A DNA stretch of 64,000 nt from DASYXZ01 sp035946625 (lineage in GTDB: Bacteria; Acidobacteriota; Terriglobia; UBA7540), in assembly GCA_035946625.1 (NCBI GenBank), contig DASYZE010000090.1, positions 1 to 64,000 of the forward strand, read 5' to 3'. The position numbers and the translations under genes are program-made. Below are positions 52,732-61,626 of the stretch, in pieces. Within the stretch, counting starts at the first letter, position 1. Each line of letters starts with the position of its first letter. Below the pieces are notes generated by a model. That model was given only the letters and a program-made list of their open reading frames with translations. It was not told the origin of the DNA and searched no databases.

Positions 52732-54030
52732 CTACCGGATGAGGCCACTTCGCCCGCCGGTTCTTGCTTCCGAAGCAGAATTACCATTCGGATGGGATTC
52801 GATTTTCGACCTTTGTTTCACTGCCACGGAAGGCGGTCGGTGACGAAGGGAGCCACGGCCTTGGTCCTTTCTTGAAGCAGCTATCAAAGGCCAGAATTCC
52901 GGGCCTTCATCGCCCAGGCGCCAAGCGGCAAATCCTCTCAGCCCGTACTGCTGCATCAAGGACAGCTTTTCTTTAAGACTGCGGCTGTCCTCGTACCAGA
53001 CCGTCCTTTGCGCCACGCCGTCGTTATATTCAAACCAAGGCGAGCGCCACCGCGCGTCCCACTGGACGTGAACTTCCGGCCGTTCGATAAGCGCTCCTAC
53101 GGCCCCGGATGTCAGCGACCTGCTCTCCCAACTTGCGCCACCCGTGGTCCATTCTCTCCCGTATAGGGGTAGGCCGAGCAAAAGCTTTGAGCTCGGTACA
53201 CGCCGGATGGCGTAATGAACCGCCAATTTTACCCACGCGTACCCGGCAATGGGACCAGGCGGGCCGTTGCGGCTGGAGTGGTCATAAGTCATCAGGGTGA
53301 TGAGGTCGGCATAGTGACCAAGGGCGCGACATTCGTACGGGCCCGACCTTTCATCATGTGTGGTTTTCCAGTGAGGTTGATGAACAGCCTTCGCGGCTGA
53401 GAATTGAGGGGTTACCGCAACACTCAAAAGGCGGCCGTTCTGGTGCAGTCGGGATGAAGCTCGTTTGACGAAGAGGGTGAAGAGATGGTGATCGGCGGAA
53501 GCCATGTTCTCGAGATCGATTTGGAAACCCACGTCATCGTCGCGATCTGCGAGCTCGGCCATGGCGCGGACCGCGCGCTGCTGGGCCGCCACGCTGTGCA
53601 GCAAGGCAGAGACCGCGGCGCGGTCAAATCCCTGATTGAATAGCAGCGGCATGATAGGCAATCGCGCTGCCTTGGCCGCAGCCATGACCCGGGCGGGAAT
53701 AGATCCGTGAACGGCGCCATTGCCATCCACCGCAAAGCATTGGGGGGCGAGAACCGTGATCCCCGGACCGTGGGTCTGGAGTGATTCGAACCCACGAAAA
53801 TCGTCGTAGTAATAGAACATCCGGAGGGGGTGCGCGTTCAAGACCTTTCGCCGGTAAATGTTTCGAACGACTGGGGGCTTTTGCTTTTTCACCTTTCTGC
53901 CGCGGCGGGAGTCCGGGAGGAGCCGATGGTACTGCTGGCTGGCCGCCGGATAAGCCGCACCCAACAAGAGTGCGAGGAATCCAGGGCAGGCATACATTGC
54001 CACCATCAAGAATTTGTTTTTCGTTGCCAT
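52732..54030 (-). CDS. GH18-family glycosidase (YaaH-like), possibly altered active site
   Basis: 432 residues. Signal peptide (about 8-31), GH18 barrel with YYYDDFRGFESL near the start, catalytic strand GFQIDLENM (D172, E174), ADLITLMTYDHS (Tyr/Asp), LPLYGREW and GFAAWRLGDEGPEFW at the end. In the usual DGxDxDxE motif, the first and second Asp positions hold Val and Gln here (Q170). The general acid E174 and D172 remain, so activity is possible but changed. The YaaH-like end resembles spore/peptidoglycan hydrolases. It overlaps the permease gene by 25 bases and ends 15 bases before the GH84 gene. Confidence 0.85.
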   Translation of the reverse strand: MATKNKFLMVAMYACPGFLALLLGAAYPAASQQYHRLLPDSRRGRKVKKQKPPVVRNIYRRKVLNAHPLRMFYYYDDFRGFESLQTHGPGITVLAPQCFAVDGNGAVHGSIPARVMAAAKAARLPIMPLLFNQGFDRAAVSALLHSVAAQQRAVRAMAELADRDDDVGFQIDLENMASADHHLFTLFVKRASSRLHQNGRLLSVAVTPQFSAAKAVHQPHWKTTHDERSGPYECRALGHYADLITLMTYDHSSRNGPPGPIAGYAWVKLAVHYAIRRVPSSKLLLGLPLYGREWTTGGASWESRSLTSGAVGALIERPEVHVQWDARWRSPWFEYNDGVAQRTVWYEDSRSLKEKLSLMQQYGLRGFAAWRLGDEGPEFWPLIAASRKDQGRGSLRHRPPSVAVKQRSKIESHPNGNSASEARTGGRSGLIR

Positions 54031-55394
54031 AGTTTCCAGATGAAATACAAGGGTATGCCGCTCCCCACCAAAGCCAGTCCCCAGAGTGAGTCCGTTCGTT
54101 GTTGCACAAAAGTGTTGATGAGCAACAAGACCGAGAGTCCCACAAAAATTGCGGGAATCACAGGATAACCCCAGGTGCGGTAGGGCCGCGGAAGGTTGGG
54201 TTCGCGGCTACGCAAAACGAAAATCCCCGCCGTTACCAGGGCATAAAAGAGGAATTCCGAAAAAATCGCTTTGGTGTAAAGGGTATCGTATTGGCCGCTG
54301 AGAGCGAAGAGTCCCGCCACCAATGACTGGCTCACGATCGCCACCACCGGAGTAGCGAAACGGGGATGAAGTTGCGCCAGAGGTTGAGGGAACAGGCCGT
54401 CCCGAGCGGTGGCGAAGGGAATTCTCGATCCGGAAAGTATGGAACCGTTCAGGGTGGCGAAGGTCGAAATCATCACTCCGATAGCGACAAACGCCCCACC
54501 CTTTCCCCCCAGGAAAACGCGCGCGGAATCCGCAGCCACAGTTTGGGTGTGAGCGACGTCAGCGGGCGCCAGAACATAGAAGTATGCCATGTTCACCAGC
54601 AGGTAGACGCCAATCACCAGCAGGGTGCCAAAGATCAGGGCAGCGGGCATGTTGCGCTCGGGATTTTTGACCTCACCTGCAACCATGCTGAGGTTGTTCC
54701 ACCCGTCATAGGCCCAGAGCGCGGAAACGGTGGCCACGCCAAAGGCAGCGAGGGTTCCGCCGTGAAACGCAGCGGCGGGCAGTGCCTTGAAATGATCCCA
54801 TGAGCCGTGGCCGAGCGTCAGCCCCAGGACGATGATCATAGCCAGAACCAGAAGCTTGGAGGCCGTGAATAAGGTCTGCACGGCGCCCGCTCGCCGGACG
54901 CCCAGAACGTTAACCAGGGAAAGGAGAAAAATCATCGCGGTGGCGCCCAGTTGCAGCCCGGTGAGCTTGAAGGTGAAAGAGTGATCCCCCCATGCAGGTT
55001 GAAGCTGCCAAACCACTTGAGTGAGGGTGGGGAAAAAATAACTCAAATAAAGTACGAAGCCGGTGGCGATGGCGGCAATCGAAGTGGATTTGGCCACCAC
55101 AAACTGAGTCCACGAATACAGAAATCCCAGCATGGGCGAGTAGGCGCGATGGATGTAAACATACTCGCCCCCGGCTTCCGGAATCGCGGCGCCCAGCTCG
55201 GCGTACCCCAGTGCGCCGAAGAGACTCAGGATGCCCGCGCCTACCCACACCAGGAGGACCATCCAGGGGGTCCCCACCAGGTTGAGCATTTTGCTCGGGA
55301 CCACGAAAATCGCCGTGCCAATCATGGTCCCGGCCACCACGGACGCCGCCCCGTAGATTCCCAATCCTTTGATCAGTTCGGTCCGTTTTTCCAT
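54006..55394 (-). CDS. APC-superfamily amino-acid permease
   Basis: 462 residues with about 12 membrane segments. Signature features are GLGIYGAASVVAGTMIGTAIFVVP (the broken TM1 Gly-rich substrate site), ELGAAIPEAGGEYVYI and ALWAYDGWNNLS (TM6). It resembles LAT-type exchangers and amino-acid/polyamine permeases. Between a symporter gene (7 bases upstream) and glycosidase genes (25-base overlap downstream), it probably imports amino acids or peptides freed from cell-wall material; the cargo is inference. Confidence 0.88.
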   Translation of the reverse strand: MEKRTELIKGLGIYGAASVVAGTMIGTAIFVVPSKMLNLVGTPWMVLLVWVGAGILSLFGALGYAELGAAIPEAGGEYVYIHRAYSPMLGFLYSWTQFVVAKSTSIAAIATGFVLYLSYFFPTLTQVVWQLQPAWGDHSFTFKLTGLQLGATAMIFLLSLVNVLGVRRAGAVQTLFTASKLLVLAMIIVLGLTLGHGSWDHFKALPAAAFHGGTLAAFGVATVSALWAYDGWNNLSMVAGEVKNPERNMPAALIFGTLLVIGVYLLVNMAYFYVLAPADVAHTQTVAADSARVFLGGKGGAFVAIGVMISTFATLNGSILSGSRIPFATARDGLFPQPLAQLHPRFATPVVAIVSQSLVAGLFALSGQYDTLYTKAIFSEFLFYALVTAGIFVLRSREPNLPRPYRTWGYPVIPAIFVGLSVLLLINTFVQQRTDSLWGLALVGSGIPLYFIWKLWQRKTNS

Positions 55395-55401
55395 GGAGTC
55401 T

Positions 55402-56865
55402 TCAGCTTGCCCGGGCGGTTGGATGGGCCTCGCTTGCGAGGATCCAACTTGAGCCCCATCCGATTACAAATGTCACCGTGGTTCCGATCGCCACGTACCA
55501 CGTCCAAGCGATGGTGGTAAATTTCATCACATAAAGCAAGGTGGCCAGTCCCAGCAAAGCACCGAGCAAGGCGTGGCTGGCGGTGACGCGCCGGGTCAGG
55601 ACCCCAAGCAGAAATATTCCCAGCATCGCTCCGTAAGCCACGGAGGCGATGGTCAACGCGAGTTCGAGCACGCTCTCATGGAACTGCCGGGCCACAATCG
55701 CGACCAGCACGAGGACAATTCCCCAGACAATCGTCATGCCGCGCGAGATGCGCATATATTCTTTTTCATCAGCGTGAGGGCGAATGAACGGTTTGTAAAA
55801 ATCCATTACAGAACTGGAAGCCAGCGAGTTGAGCGCGGCGCTCAAGTTGGACATGGCCGCCGCGATGATGGCCGCCACCAGAAGGCCCGCCAGGCCTTGT
55901 GGGAGCTCGGTGACCACAAAGGTGGGGAAGAGTTTGTCCGGATTGGCAAAGGGTGCGGCGGGCGGGAAGTGTTGATAAAAGGCAAAAAGGGCGACGCCCA
56001 CCAGAAGGAAAAGAGCGAATTGAAATAAAATCACCACGCCGCTGGACAACAGAGCCGCCTGGCTCTGGCTTTTGTTTTTGGCCGCGAGCAGGCGCTGCAC
56101 GATGAGTTGGTCGGTTCCGTGGCTGGCGGTGGTCAAGAAAGTTCCTCCCACCAGGCCCGACCAGAAGAGATAGGGCTCCTGCCAATTAAAACGGAAATCA
56201 AATACCTGAAATCTGTTCCCGTCCGAGCGCGCCAGGCGGGCGACCTCATGCCAGCCTCCGGGGATGGCGTGGATGGCGAGGATGAGCGCCAGCGCCGTCC
56301 CGGAAAGATAAATGAGCAGTTGAATGACGTCCGTCCATATGACCGCAGTAATTCCGCCCTTGAAAGTATAGAAGAGGGTCAGCGCGGTAATCATGATAAC
56401 CGAGGTCAGGACGCCCGTCTTGAAAATTACTTCAATCAAGATGGAGATGGCGAAGACGCGCACGCCTTCCGCTAGGGCGCGGCTGATGAGGAAGAGGGCG
56501 GCGGTAAAGACTTTCAGCCTTGGTCCGAACCTGCGCTCCACCAGTTGATACGCGGTAAAAAGTTCTCCGGCAAAATAACGCGGGATGAATATGAAGCTGA
56601 CCACCACCCGGGCCACCAGGTACCCAAATACAAGTTGCAAAAAAGCCATATTCGAACGGTAGGCGATTCCGGGTGCGCTGATAATGGTCAGAATGCTGGT
56701 TTCTGCCGAGACCACTGAAAAGGCGATGGCCCACCAGGGCAGGCGGCGGCCACCAAGAAAGTAGTCGTGGAGTGTGCGCTGGCCCTTCCCAAAGTGAGCA
56801 CCGAAGAGGGTGATGGCCACAAGATATCCGACCACCACCACCAAGTCGAGCCAGCTAAACGCCAC
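55402..56865 (-). CDS. Sodium/solute symporter (SSS family)
   Basis: 487 residues and about 13 membrane segments. SSS features are DYFLGGRRLPWWAIAFSVVSAETS near the start, FKGGITAVIWTDVIQLLIY and LLVAAIIAAAMSNLSAALNSLASSS (the Na+-site helix). The start is GTG 56865 with GAGGAG five bases before. It is the first gene of the operon symporter-permease-GH18-GH84 (56865 to 50278), whose job would be uptake of the sugars or sialic/amino sugars released by the glycosidases. Confidence 0.9.
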   Translation of the reverse strand: MAFSWLDLVVVVGYLVAITLFGAHFGKGQRTLHDYFLGGRRLPWWAIAFSVVSAETSILTIISAPGIAYRSNMAFLQLVFGYLVARVVVSFIFIPRYFAGELFTAYQLVERRFGPRLKVFTAALFLISRALAEGVRVFAISILIEVIFKTGVLTSVIMITALTLFYTFKGGITAVIWTDVIQLLIYLSGTALALILAIHAIPGGWHEVARLARSDGNRFQVFDFRFNWQEPYLFWSGLVGGTFLTTASHGTDQLIVQRLLAAKNKSQSQAALLSSGVVILFQFALFLLVGVALFAFYQHFPPAAPFANPDKLFPTFVVTELPQGLAGLLVAAIIAAAMSNLSAALNSLASSSVMDFYKPFIRPHADEKEYMRISRGMTIVWGIVLVLVAIVARQFHESVLELALTIASVAYGAMLGIFLLGVLTRRVTASHALLGALLGLATLLYVMKFTTIAWTWYVAIGTTVTFVIGWGSSWILASEAHPTARAS

Positions 56866-57000
56866 TCGCGCTCCTCATTGTTCGTTCTTATTTGCAGCGA
56901 TTCGATGCCGTTTCGCCCAGTGGGGAATTCGGCTCACGGCCCGGGGGCCTACGGTCAATCTAGCGAAGGGAGGAAGGAGTGTCAAGAAAAGTCGGCGCCA

Positions 57001-57813
57001 TCACTCAGTGCTTGCGTTTCCGCGCCGGGATTTTTTGATGCGCAGCAGGCAATGCGCCGCAATATATTTGCGGAGGTGTTCCGGCATGCGTCGATCGAGG
57101 CAAAGTTCTTTGAGGTCGCTCACCGCGAGGTCGGGTAGGAACCCCAGCAATCGTCCGAAAGGAGTATGAGGATTTCGAATCAGCCCCAGCCGAACGTCAT
57201 AGCGGCGGGACCACTTTTCGGTGGCAGCTATCATTTCCACCCCCTCAGCAGGCAGATCCCCACGGGATAGCAGGCGGGTCACGTGAGCTTCAGTGAGATA
57301 GGGATTATCCAGAATGGCTCGAATCAATTCCCGGTCGTTGGTAAAAAGCAGGCCTGCCGCAACGTGCCCGGAACCACGCCGGGCGAGCGAAATTTTCTGG
57401 CCACGGGGAATTCTCTCGGCTTTTTTGAGAATAGTTTCCTCAGCCGCGTGCTTCACGTCCGTGGGCACAGCGGGAGTCTGACAGACACGAACCAGATCGA
57501 AGAGGTGGAGAAATTTCAAGATGGGAAGCGAAACGAGCCGAGGCGTCCGGGGGTGCCGGGTCAGCGCCAGCTTGACAGAATAACTTCGAGCCGTCTCCTT
57601 ATGGCTAGCTACCTCCCGGAGCACTTCCGGAGGCAGATCTTTCCTTTCCAGCAGGCGTAAAAGGTCGGGTTCCTGGAGATTGGGATTGCGCGCAAACGCG
57701 AGAAGGACCTCTTTTGCCCTTTCCCTGATAAAATGCTCCACACGCTGTCGGGGAGCAAAAGCAGCCTTTTCAGCGCGTTCCGCCAGTGATTCGCCTTGAC
57801 TGCTTGCGTGCAT
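57001..57813 (-). CDS. Helical-repeat (LRV/HEAT-like) protein, hypothetical
   Basis: 270 residues, soluble, almost all helical. Repeated units of about 25-28 residues with NP-(N/H)-x-P/L-turns (RNPNLQEPDLLRLLERKDLPPEVLREVASHK; TRHPRTP; DNPYLTEAHVTRLLSRGDLPAEGVEMIAA; RNPHTPFGRLLGFL) recall leucine-rich variant or HEAT-like solenoids. Such solenoids bind other proteins. The partner is unknown. It is alone on its strand. Confidence 0.7.
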   Translation of the reverse strand: MHASSQGESLAERAEKAAFAPRQRVEHFIRERAKEVLLAFARNPNLQEPDLLRLLERKDLPPEVLREVASHKETARSYSVKLALTRHPRTPRLVSLPILKFLHLFDLVRVCQTPAVPTDVKHAAEETILKKAERIPRGQKISLARRGSGHVAAGLLFTNDRELIRAILDNPYLTEAHVTRLLSRGDLPAEGVEMIAATEKWSRRYDVRLGLIRNPHTPFGRLLGFLPDLAVSDLKELCLDRRMPEHLRKYIAAHCLLRIKKSRRGNASTE

Positions 57814-58135
57814 CTTGCTCCAATTGTAACGATCCCGCCTTTAACTCGCAAGAAAGTTGAGGTACGCCAGGGGCGACACCCTGCGGAAGTCTTGCATCTT
57901 ATGATATGAGTAGTGATATGAAATAGGGGCAGGGGATTAAAAATTTGAAAGGCCTTCAGATTTTGCTTGCAAAGTTTTGTGAGTCTTGATATTTCAATTG
58001 TCGCTTTCGTGTGCGATTCTGGCATCAAGCAAGTACTGGAGCCTTCATGTAATCCGTCCAGGCAGGCCGGAGCTTGTACGGGGCAAATCCTGAAATTACT
58101 GGGCTCATACCCTATGAACTGAGGTCGTCAACCAA
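57814..58135. other. 322-base divergent intergenic region
   Basis: AT-rich for this genome (57900-58030). It probably carries the promoter of the TPR-like gene, but no element stands out clearly. A CTCATACCCTATGA-type segment precedes GAGG and the ATG. No gene was seen. Confidence 0.4.
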
Positions 58136-59497
58136 ATGAAGAAAAATCTCGTGTTTGTCGGTTCTGTCTTGCTGGTCAGCCTCGGATGCGGGTCGGCCCT
58201 TGCCCGGCCCGCAAGGGTTGGAGAGAGATTTTCCGGGATAACTCCGAAGCTCGCTTGGGCTGCCCCTCAACAAGCCGCGGGTGAAAAGAAAGGGCCTCAA
58301 TGGAAGAGCACGGATGAGTATAATGCCTTTCAGGCCGTAGCCAACGAAAAGGACGCTCACAAGAAGATTTCCGGGGCGGAAGCTTTCCTGGCCAAGTTCA
58401 CAGATACGGATTTTAAGGATTTGGCCTACCTCCAGGAGTTGACGGCCTACCAACAATTGGGCGATGGGTCTCACGCCATTGAAGCGGGCGAGAAAGCGCT
58501 CTCTACCAATCCCGACAATCTTGACGCGCTCAGGTACGTTTGTTTTGCCACGCCCTTCGTTTTCAAGCCTACAGACGCTGACGCTGACGCCAAATTGACC
58601 CAAGTGGATGGGTACGCGAAGCATGGATTAGAGGTTATTCAGAAGCTGCAGAAACCCGCCAACGTTCCTGAGGATCAATACAATCAGGCCATCAAGGGAT
58701 TACGTTCTGTTTTCAACGGAACTATCGGTTGGGTAGCTTTGCAAAAGAAGGATTATGCGGCTGCCATCACGTCCCTAAAGACCGCTGCGGAAGATGATCC
58801 TGGTAACAACCTCACCTTCTCCATGCTCGGGCAGGCTTACCTGCAATCCTCGCCGCCCGACTATGACAATGGCATTTGGAGTTTGGCCCGGTCGGTTGCA
58901 TTGGCCAACGCATCAAAAAGTCCCAACGCGGCGGCTCTCCAGAAGTATTACGATCAGGTCTACACCAATCGACACGGTTCCGATCAAGGCGAGCAGGACA
59001 TCCTTACTCAGGCAGCGACTTCCGTCAACCCGCCCGATGGCTTCAAGGTGGCGCCCGCCCCCAAGCACGCGCCCACTGGCAACCAGTTTGTCGACGCATT
59101 TTACAGTTATGAAGATGCGCTCAAGGCCGGTGGCGACACGGAAAAGCAGCAATGGGCTGCGCTCAAGGGCCAGCCGTTCGGCGGGCCCGGATTTGTGGAT
59201 AGCGTCGAACCCGGAACAGATCCCGGCACCACGTTGGTCCACATCGACATCAGTGATGATTCCAAAGCCAAAGACGGAACTTACGACATTACCTTGAGGG
59301 ATCAACAACCCCAAGCGAAGAACCTCGCCACTGGGGCCCCAGTTCGCTTCCAAGGGACGATGGCGGAATATGCCATGACGCCCAATTTCACCATCACTTT
59401 GGATGGAACCATCAATGACGACGATTTGGCCGCCGGTCAAAAGGCCAAAGCCAAGCCCAAGCCGAGACCGAGGCCGCGTCGCAGGGTCGGTCACTGA
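58136..59497 (+). CDS. Secreted TPR-like protein with basic Pro/Arg tail
   Basis: 453 residues. Signal peptide (1-23, SALA). Residues about 55-330 contain helical repeats with TPR-like pairs (SHAIEAGEKALSTNPDNLDALR; DYAAAITSLKTAAEDDPGNN; DNGIWSLARSVALANA). A C-terminal beta-like domain follows, including the FVDSVEPGTDPGTTLVHIDI segment, and a basic end KAKPKPRPRPRRRVGH. Possibly a scaffold in the periplasm; the basic tail may bind acidic polymers. GAGG precedes the ATG. Confidence 0.75.
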   Translation: MKKNLVFVGSVLLVSLGCGSALARPARVGERFSGITPKLAWAAPQQAAGEKKGPQWKSTDEYNAFQAVANEKDAHKKISGAEAFLAKFTDTDFKDLAYLQELTAYQQLGDGSHAIEAGEKALSTNPDNLDALRYVCFATPFVFKPTDADADAKLTQVDGYAKHGLEVIQKLQKPANVPEDQYNQAIKGLRSVFNGTIGWVALQKKDYAAAITSLKTAAEDDPGNNLTFSMLGQAYLQSSPPDYDNGIWSLARSVALANASKSPNAAALQKYYDQVYTNRHGSDQGEQDILTQAATSVNPPDGFKVAPAPKHAPTGNQFVDAFYSYEDALKAGGDTEKQQWAALKGQPFGGPGFVDSVEPGTDPGTTLVHIDISDDSKAKDGTYDITLRDQQPQAKNLATGAPVRFQGTMAEYAMTPNFTITLDGTINDDDLAAGQKAKAKPKPRPRPRRRVGH

Positions 59498-59615
59498 GGA
59501 AGGGTTGGGATTCGAGCACTGCTTGTGGATGTGCGAATATCGAAACGGGCTTGGATTGGTTGGATCAAGATTCCGACAAGGTCAATTGGGAAGCGCGTCG
59601 ACAATCAAAAACAGT

Positions 59616-59849
59616 TCATCGGCTCGAGCCCTTGCGGCGCTTGGGCCGGTGATCGAGATCAAGCGCTCCGATTTTCCTGCTCAACGTATTGCGGTGTATT
59701 CCCAGCATTTGAGCGGCCTTCGATTGATTACCTTTGCTATTTTCCATCACCTTCTTTATAAATCTTTTTTCGAACTCACTCAAAGCATCCTCGTACGAAA
59801 TCCCATGGTCCACCAATTGGTCGATGAGGGAATCAAGTTGCTCTTTCAT
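59616..59849 (-). CDS. Fis-family helix-turn-helix protein
   Basis: 77 residues. FEKRFIKKVMENSKGNQSKAAQMLGIHRNTLSRKI is a Fis-type HTH (described in two parts: helix FEKRFIKKVMEN, then KAAQMLGIHRNTLSRKI), as found in Fis and at the end of NtrC proteins. It has no other domain. A DNA-bending regulator is the likely role. It is the last gene of the leftward set purC-cvpA-fis, 40 bases after cvpA. Confidence 0.85.
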   Translation of the reverse strand: MKEQLDSLIDQLVDHGISYEDALSEFEKRFIKKVMENSKGNQSKAAQMLGIHRNTLSRKIGALDLDHRPKRRKGSSR

Positions 59850-59889
59850 GGCCCAGCTCCAAATAAAAATGATCCGAAAGATATTCCCA

Positions 59890-60441
59890 TCAATTCTTGG
59901 GCGCCTTTTTATCCTGCTGAATCAGGGCTTCCCTGAACTTGTCAAAACCGAGCCGAAACTGCGATTTAAGGTCTGCCGGCATTAGAAACGCAATGACCCG
60001 CGCCCCGGTGGTGACGTAGGGAGCCAGCACCGATTGATTCACAGCGTCCGGCTTGATCGCGAATGCGACCAGGGCGAGGAGTAAAATACAGTCCACCGCC
60101 AAACCCCGGAAAGCCCCAAAAATTGCACCCAGGATGCGGTCAAATGATTGCAATCCCGCAGTCTTGATCAATTTCCTTGCCATCGACGATATCAAAGCGC
60201 CCAGCACCAGAATGGCCAGGAACAATGTCAAGAAGCCGGCGGCCAGGGCTACGTCGTGCGAACGAGTCAGGTCTTCAAACCACAATGCCGCCCACTGGTA
60301 GCCCAGTGCCGCGACGGCCAGGCCAACCAAAACCGCAGCCAGTGAAATCAATTCCTGGATGAACCCTTTCATCGTTGCCGTGACAATGGACACGACGGCA
60401 ATGGTGGTGAGAGTCCAATCAAGCCAATTCCATGTACCCAC
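59890..60441 (-). CDS. cvpA: CvpA family membrane protein
   Basis: 183 residues, four membrane helices. The N-terminus NWLDWTLTTIAVVSIVTATM and GFIQELISLAAVLVGLAVA, then ILGAIFGAFRGLAVDCILLLALV, follow the CvpA pattern (colicin V production). The C-terminus is a short basic tail. It is implicated in envelope function in other bacteria. It lies between purC (30 bases upstream) and the Fis-type gene. Confidence 0.88.
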   Translation of the reverse strand: MGTWNWLDWTLTTIAVVSIVTATMKGFIQELISLAAVLVGLAVAALGYQWAALWFEDLTRSHDVALAAGFLTLFLAILVLGALISSMARKLIKTAGLQSFDRILGAIFGAFRGLAVDCILLLALVAFAIKPDAVNQSVLAPYVTTGARVIAFLMPADLKSQFRLGFDKFREALIQQDKKAPKN

Positions 60442-60471
60442 TTTTTCCTTCGGAGCCTGAACCAGCTTGCT

Positions 60472-61380
60472 TCAGCTCAGATTATGACCTGTCAGCCGCC
60501 GGAAAGCATCCCTGTACTTATCGCTGGTTTTTTTCACCACCTCATCGGGAAGCGGGGGAGGTGGAGGCTTCTTGTTCCAGTGAATCGATTCGAGGTAATC
60601 GCGCACAAACTGTTTATCAAACGAAGGCTGCGATCTTCCGGCTTGGTAGCCGTCCTTGGGCCAAAAACGGGAGGAATCGGGAGTCAAAACCTCGTCAATC
60701 AGAATAATCTTCCCTCCGACTTCGCCAAACTCAACCTTGGTATCCGCCAGCAGAATCCCCCGGCTATCCGCATAATCGCGCGATTTTTCATAGAGGGTTA
60801 AACTGTACTCACGGATCTTTTCCGCGCTCGCGCGTCCAATGGTCCGGACGGTTTCATTCCAATCGATGTTTTCGTCATGCCCTTCCGTAGCCTTGGTGGC
60901 GGGAGTAAAAATCGGGTGCTCCAGCTTCGAAGATTCGCGCAGACCAGCGGGGAGCTTTACTCCACAAACCGCGCCTGTGGCCTGGTAATCCTTCCAGCCC
61001 GAACCTGCCAGATAACCCCGCACCACGCATTCAATCGGGAACGGACGCGTTTTTTCCACCAGCATCGAGCGACCCAGCAATTGGTCCGAAAAAGGCTTCA
61101 GCTCTTTCGGATAGTCGGCCATGCGCGCGGTTAGAAAATGATGCGGGATGGTACCCCGAAAAAAATTGAACCAGAAACAGGAAAGCTGGGTGAGCACCCG
61201 CCCTTTATCCGGGATGCCTTCCCCCATCACCACGTCGAAAGCCGAAAGGCGATCGGTGGCCACCACCAGAAGGCGCTCGCCCGACACCTCGTAAACATCA
61301 CGAACCTTCCCGCGTGAAAGAAGCTTCACGCCCGGCAACTGCGTTTCTCGAATGGGAGTGTGTGGGTTTTGTTTGGTCAC
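60472..61380 (-). CDS. purC: Phosphoribosylaminoimidazole-succinocarboxamide synthase
   Basis: 302 residues, the longer bacterial type. GKVRDVYEVSGERLLVVATD (ATP-binding start), SAFDVVMGEGIPDKG, FPIECVVRGYLAGSGWKDY, ILLADTKVEFGE and DEVLTPDSSRFWP are diagnostic. It joins CAIR and aspartate with ATP in purine synthesis. It lies 246 bases after smc on the same strand and begins the purC-cvpA-fis group. Confidence 0.97.
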   Translation of the reverse strand: MTKQNPHTPIRETQLPGVKLLSRGKVRDVYEVSGERLLVVATDRLSAFDVVMGEGIPDKGRVLTQLSCFWFNFFRGTIPHHFLTARMADYPKELKPFSDQLLGRSMLVEKTRPFPIECVVRGYLAGSGWKDYQATGAVCGVKLPAGLRESSKLEHPIFTPATKATEGHDENIDWNETVRTIGRASAEKIREYSLTLYEKSRDYADSRGILLADTKVEFGEVGGKIILIDEVLTPDSSRFWPKDGYQAGRSQPSFDKQFVRDYLESIHWNKKPPPPPLPDEVVKKTSDKYRDAFRRLTGHNLS

Positions 61381-61626
61381 AGGTTTATGAGAGCGATAAT
61401 TTTAAGCCATCGCCATAAGATGTCAACGAAAAAAATGGACCGCACTCTTGCGGCGAACCCTCTGTAAGCAAGGGGTACCCGCAATTCATCGCAAGACCTG
61501 GGATGGCCTTTGCCGCAAAAGGAACTCCCGGAAGGTTTGCACAATAATTGTGCAGTTGACTATGATCACGATCCAGGCGCGGTTTTGGAGGTGGAGCGCC
61601 GGGGCGCATCTTCCCACGTGGAACTT

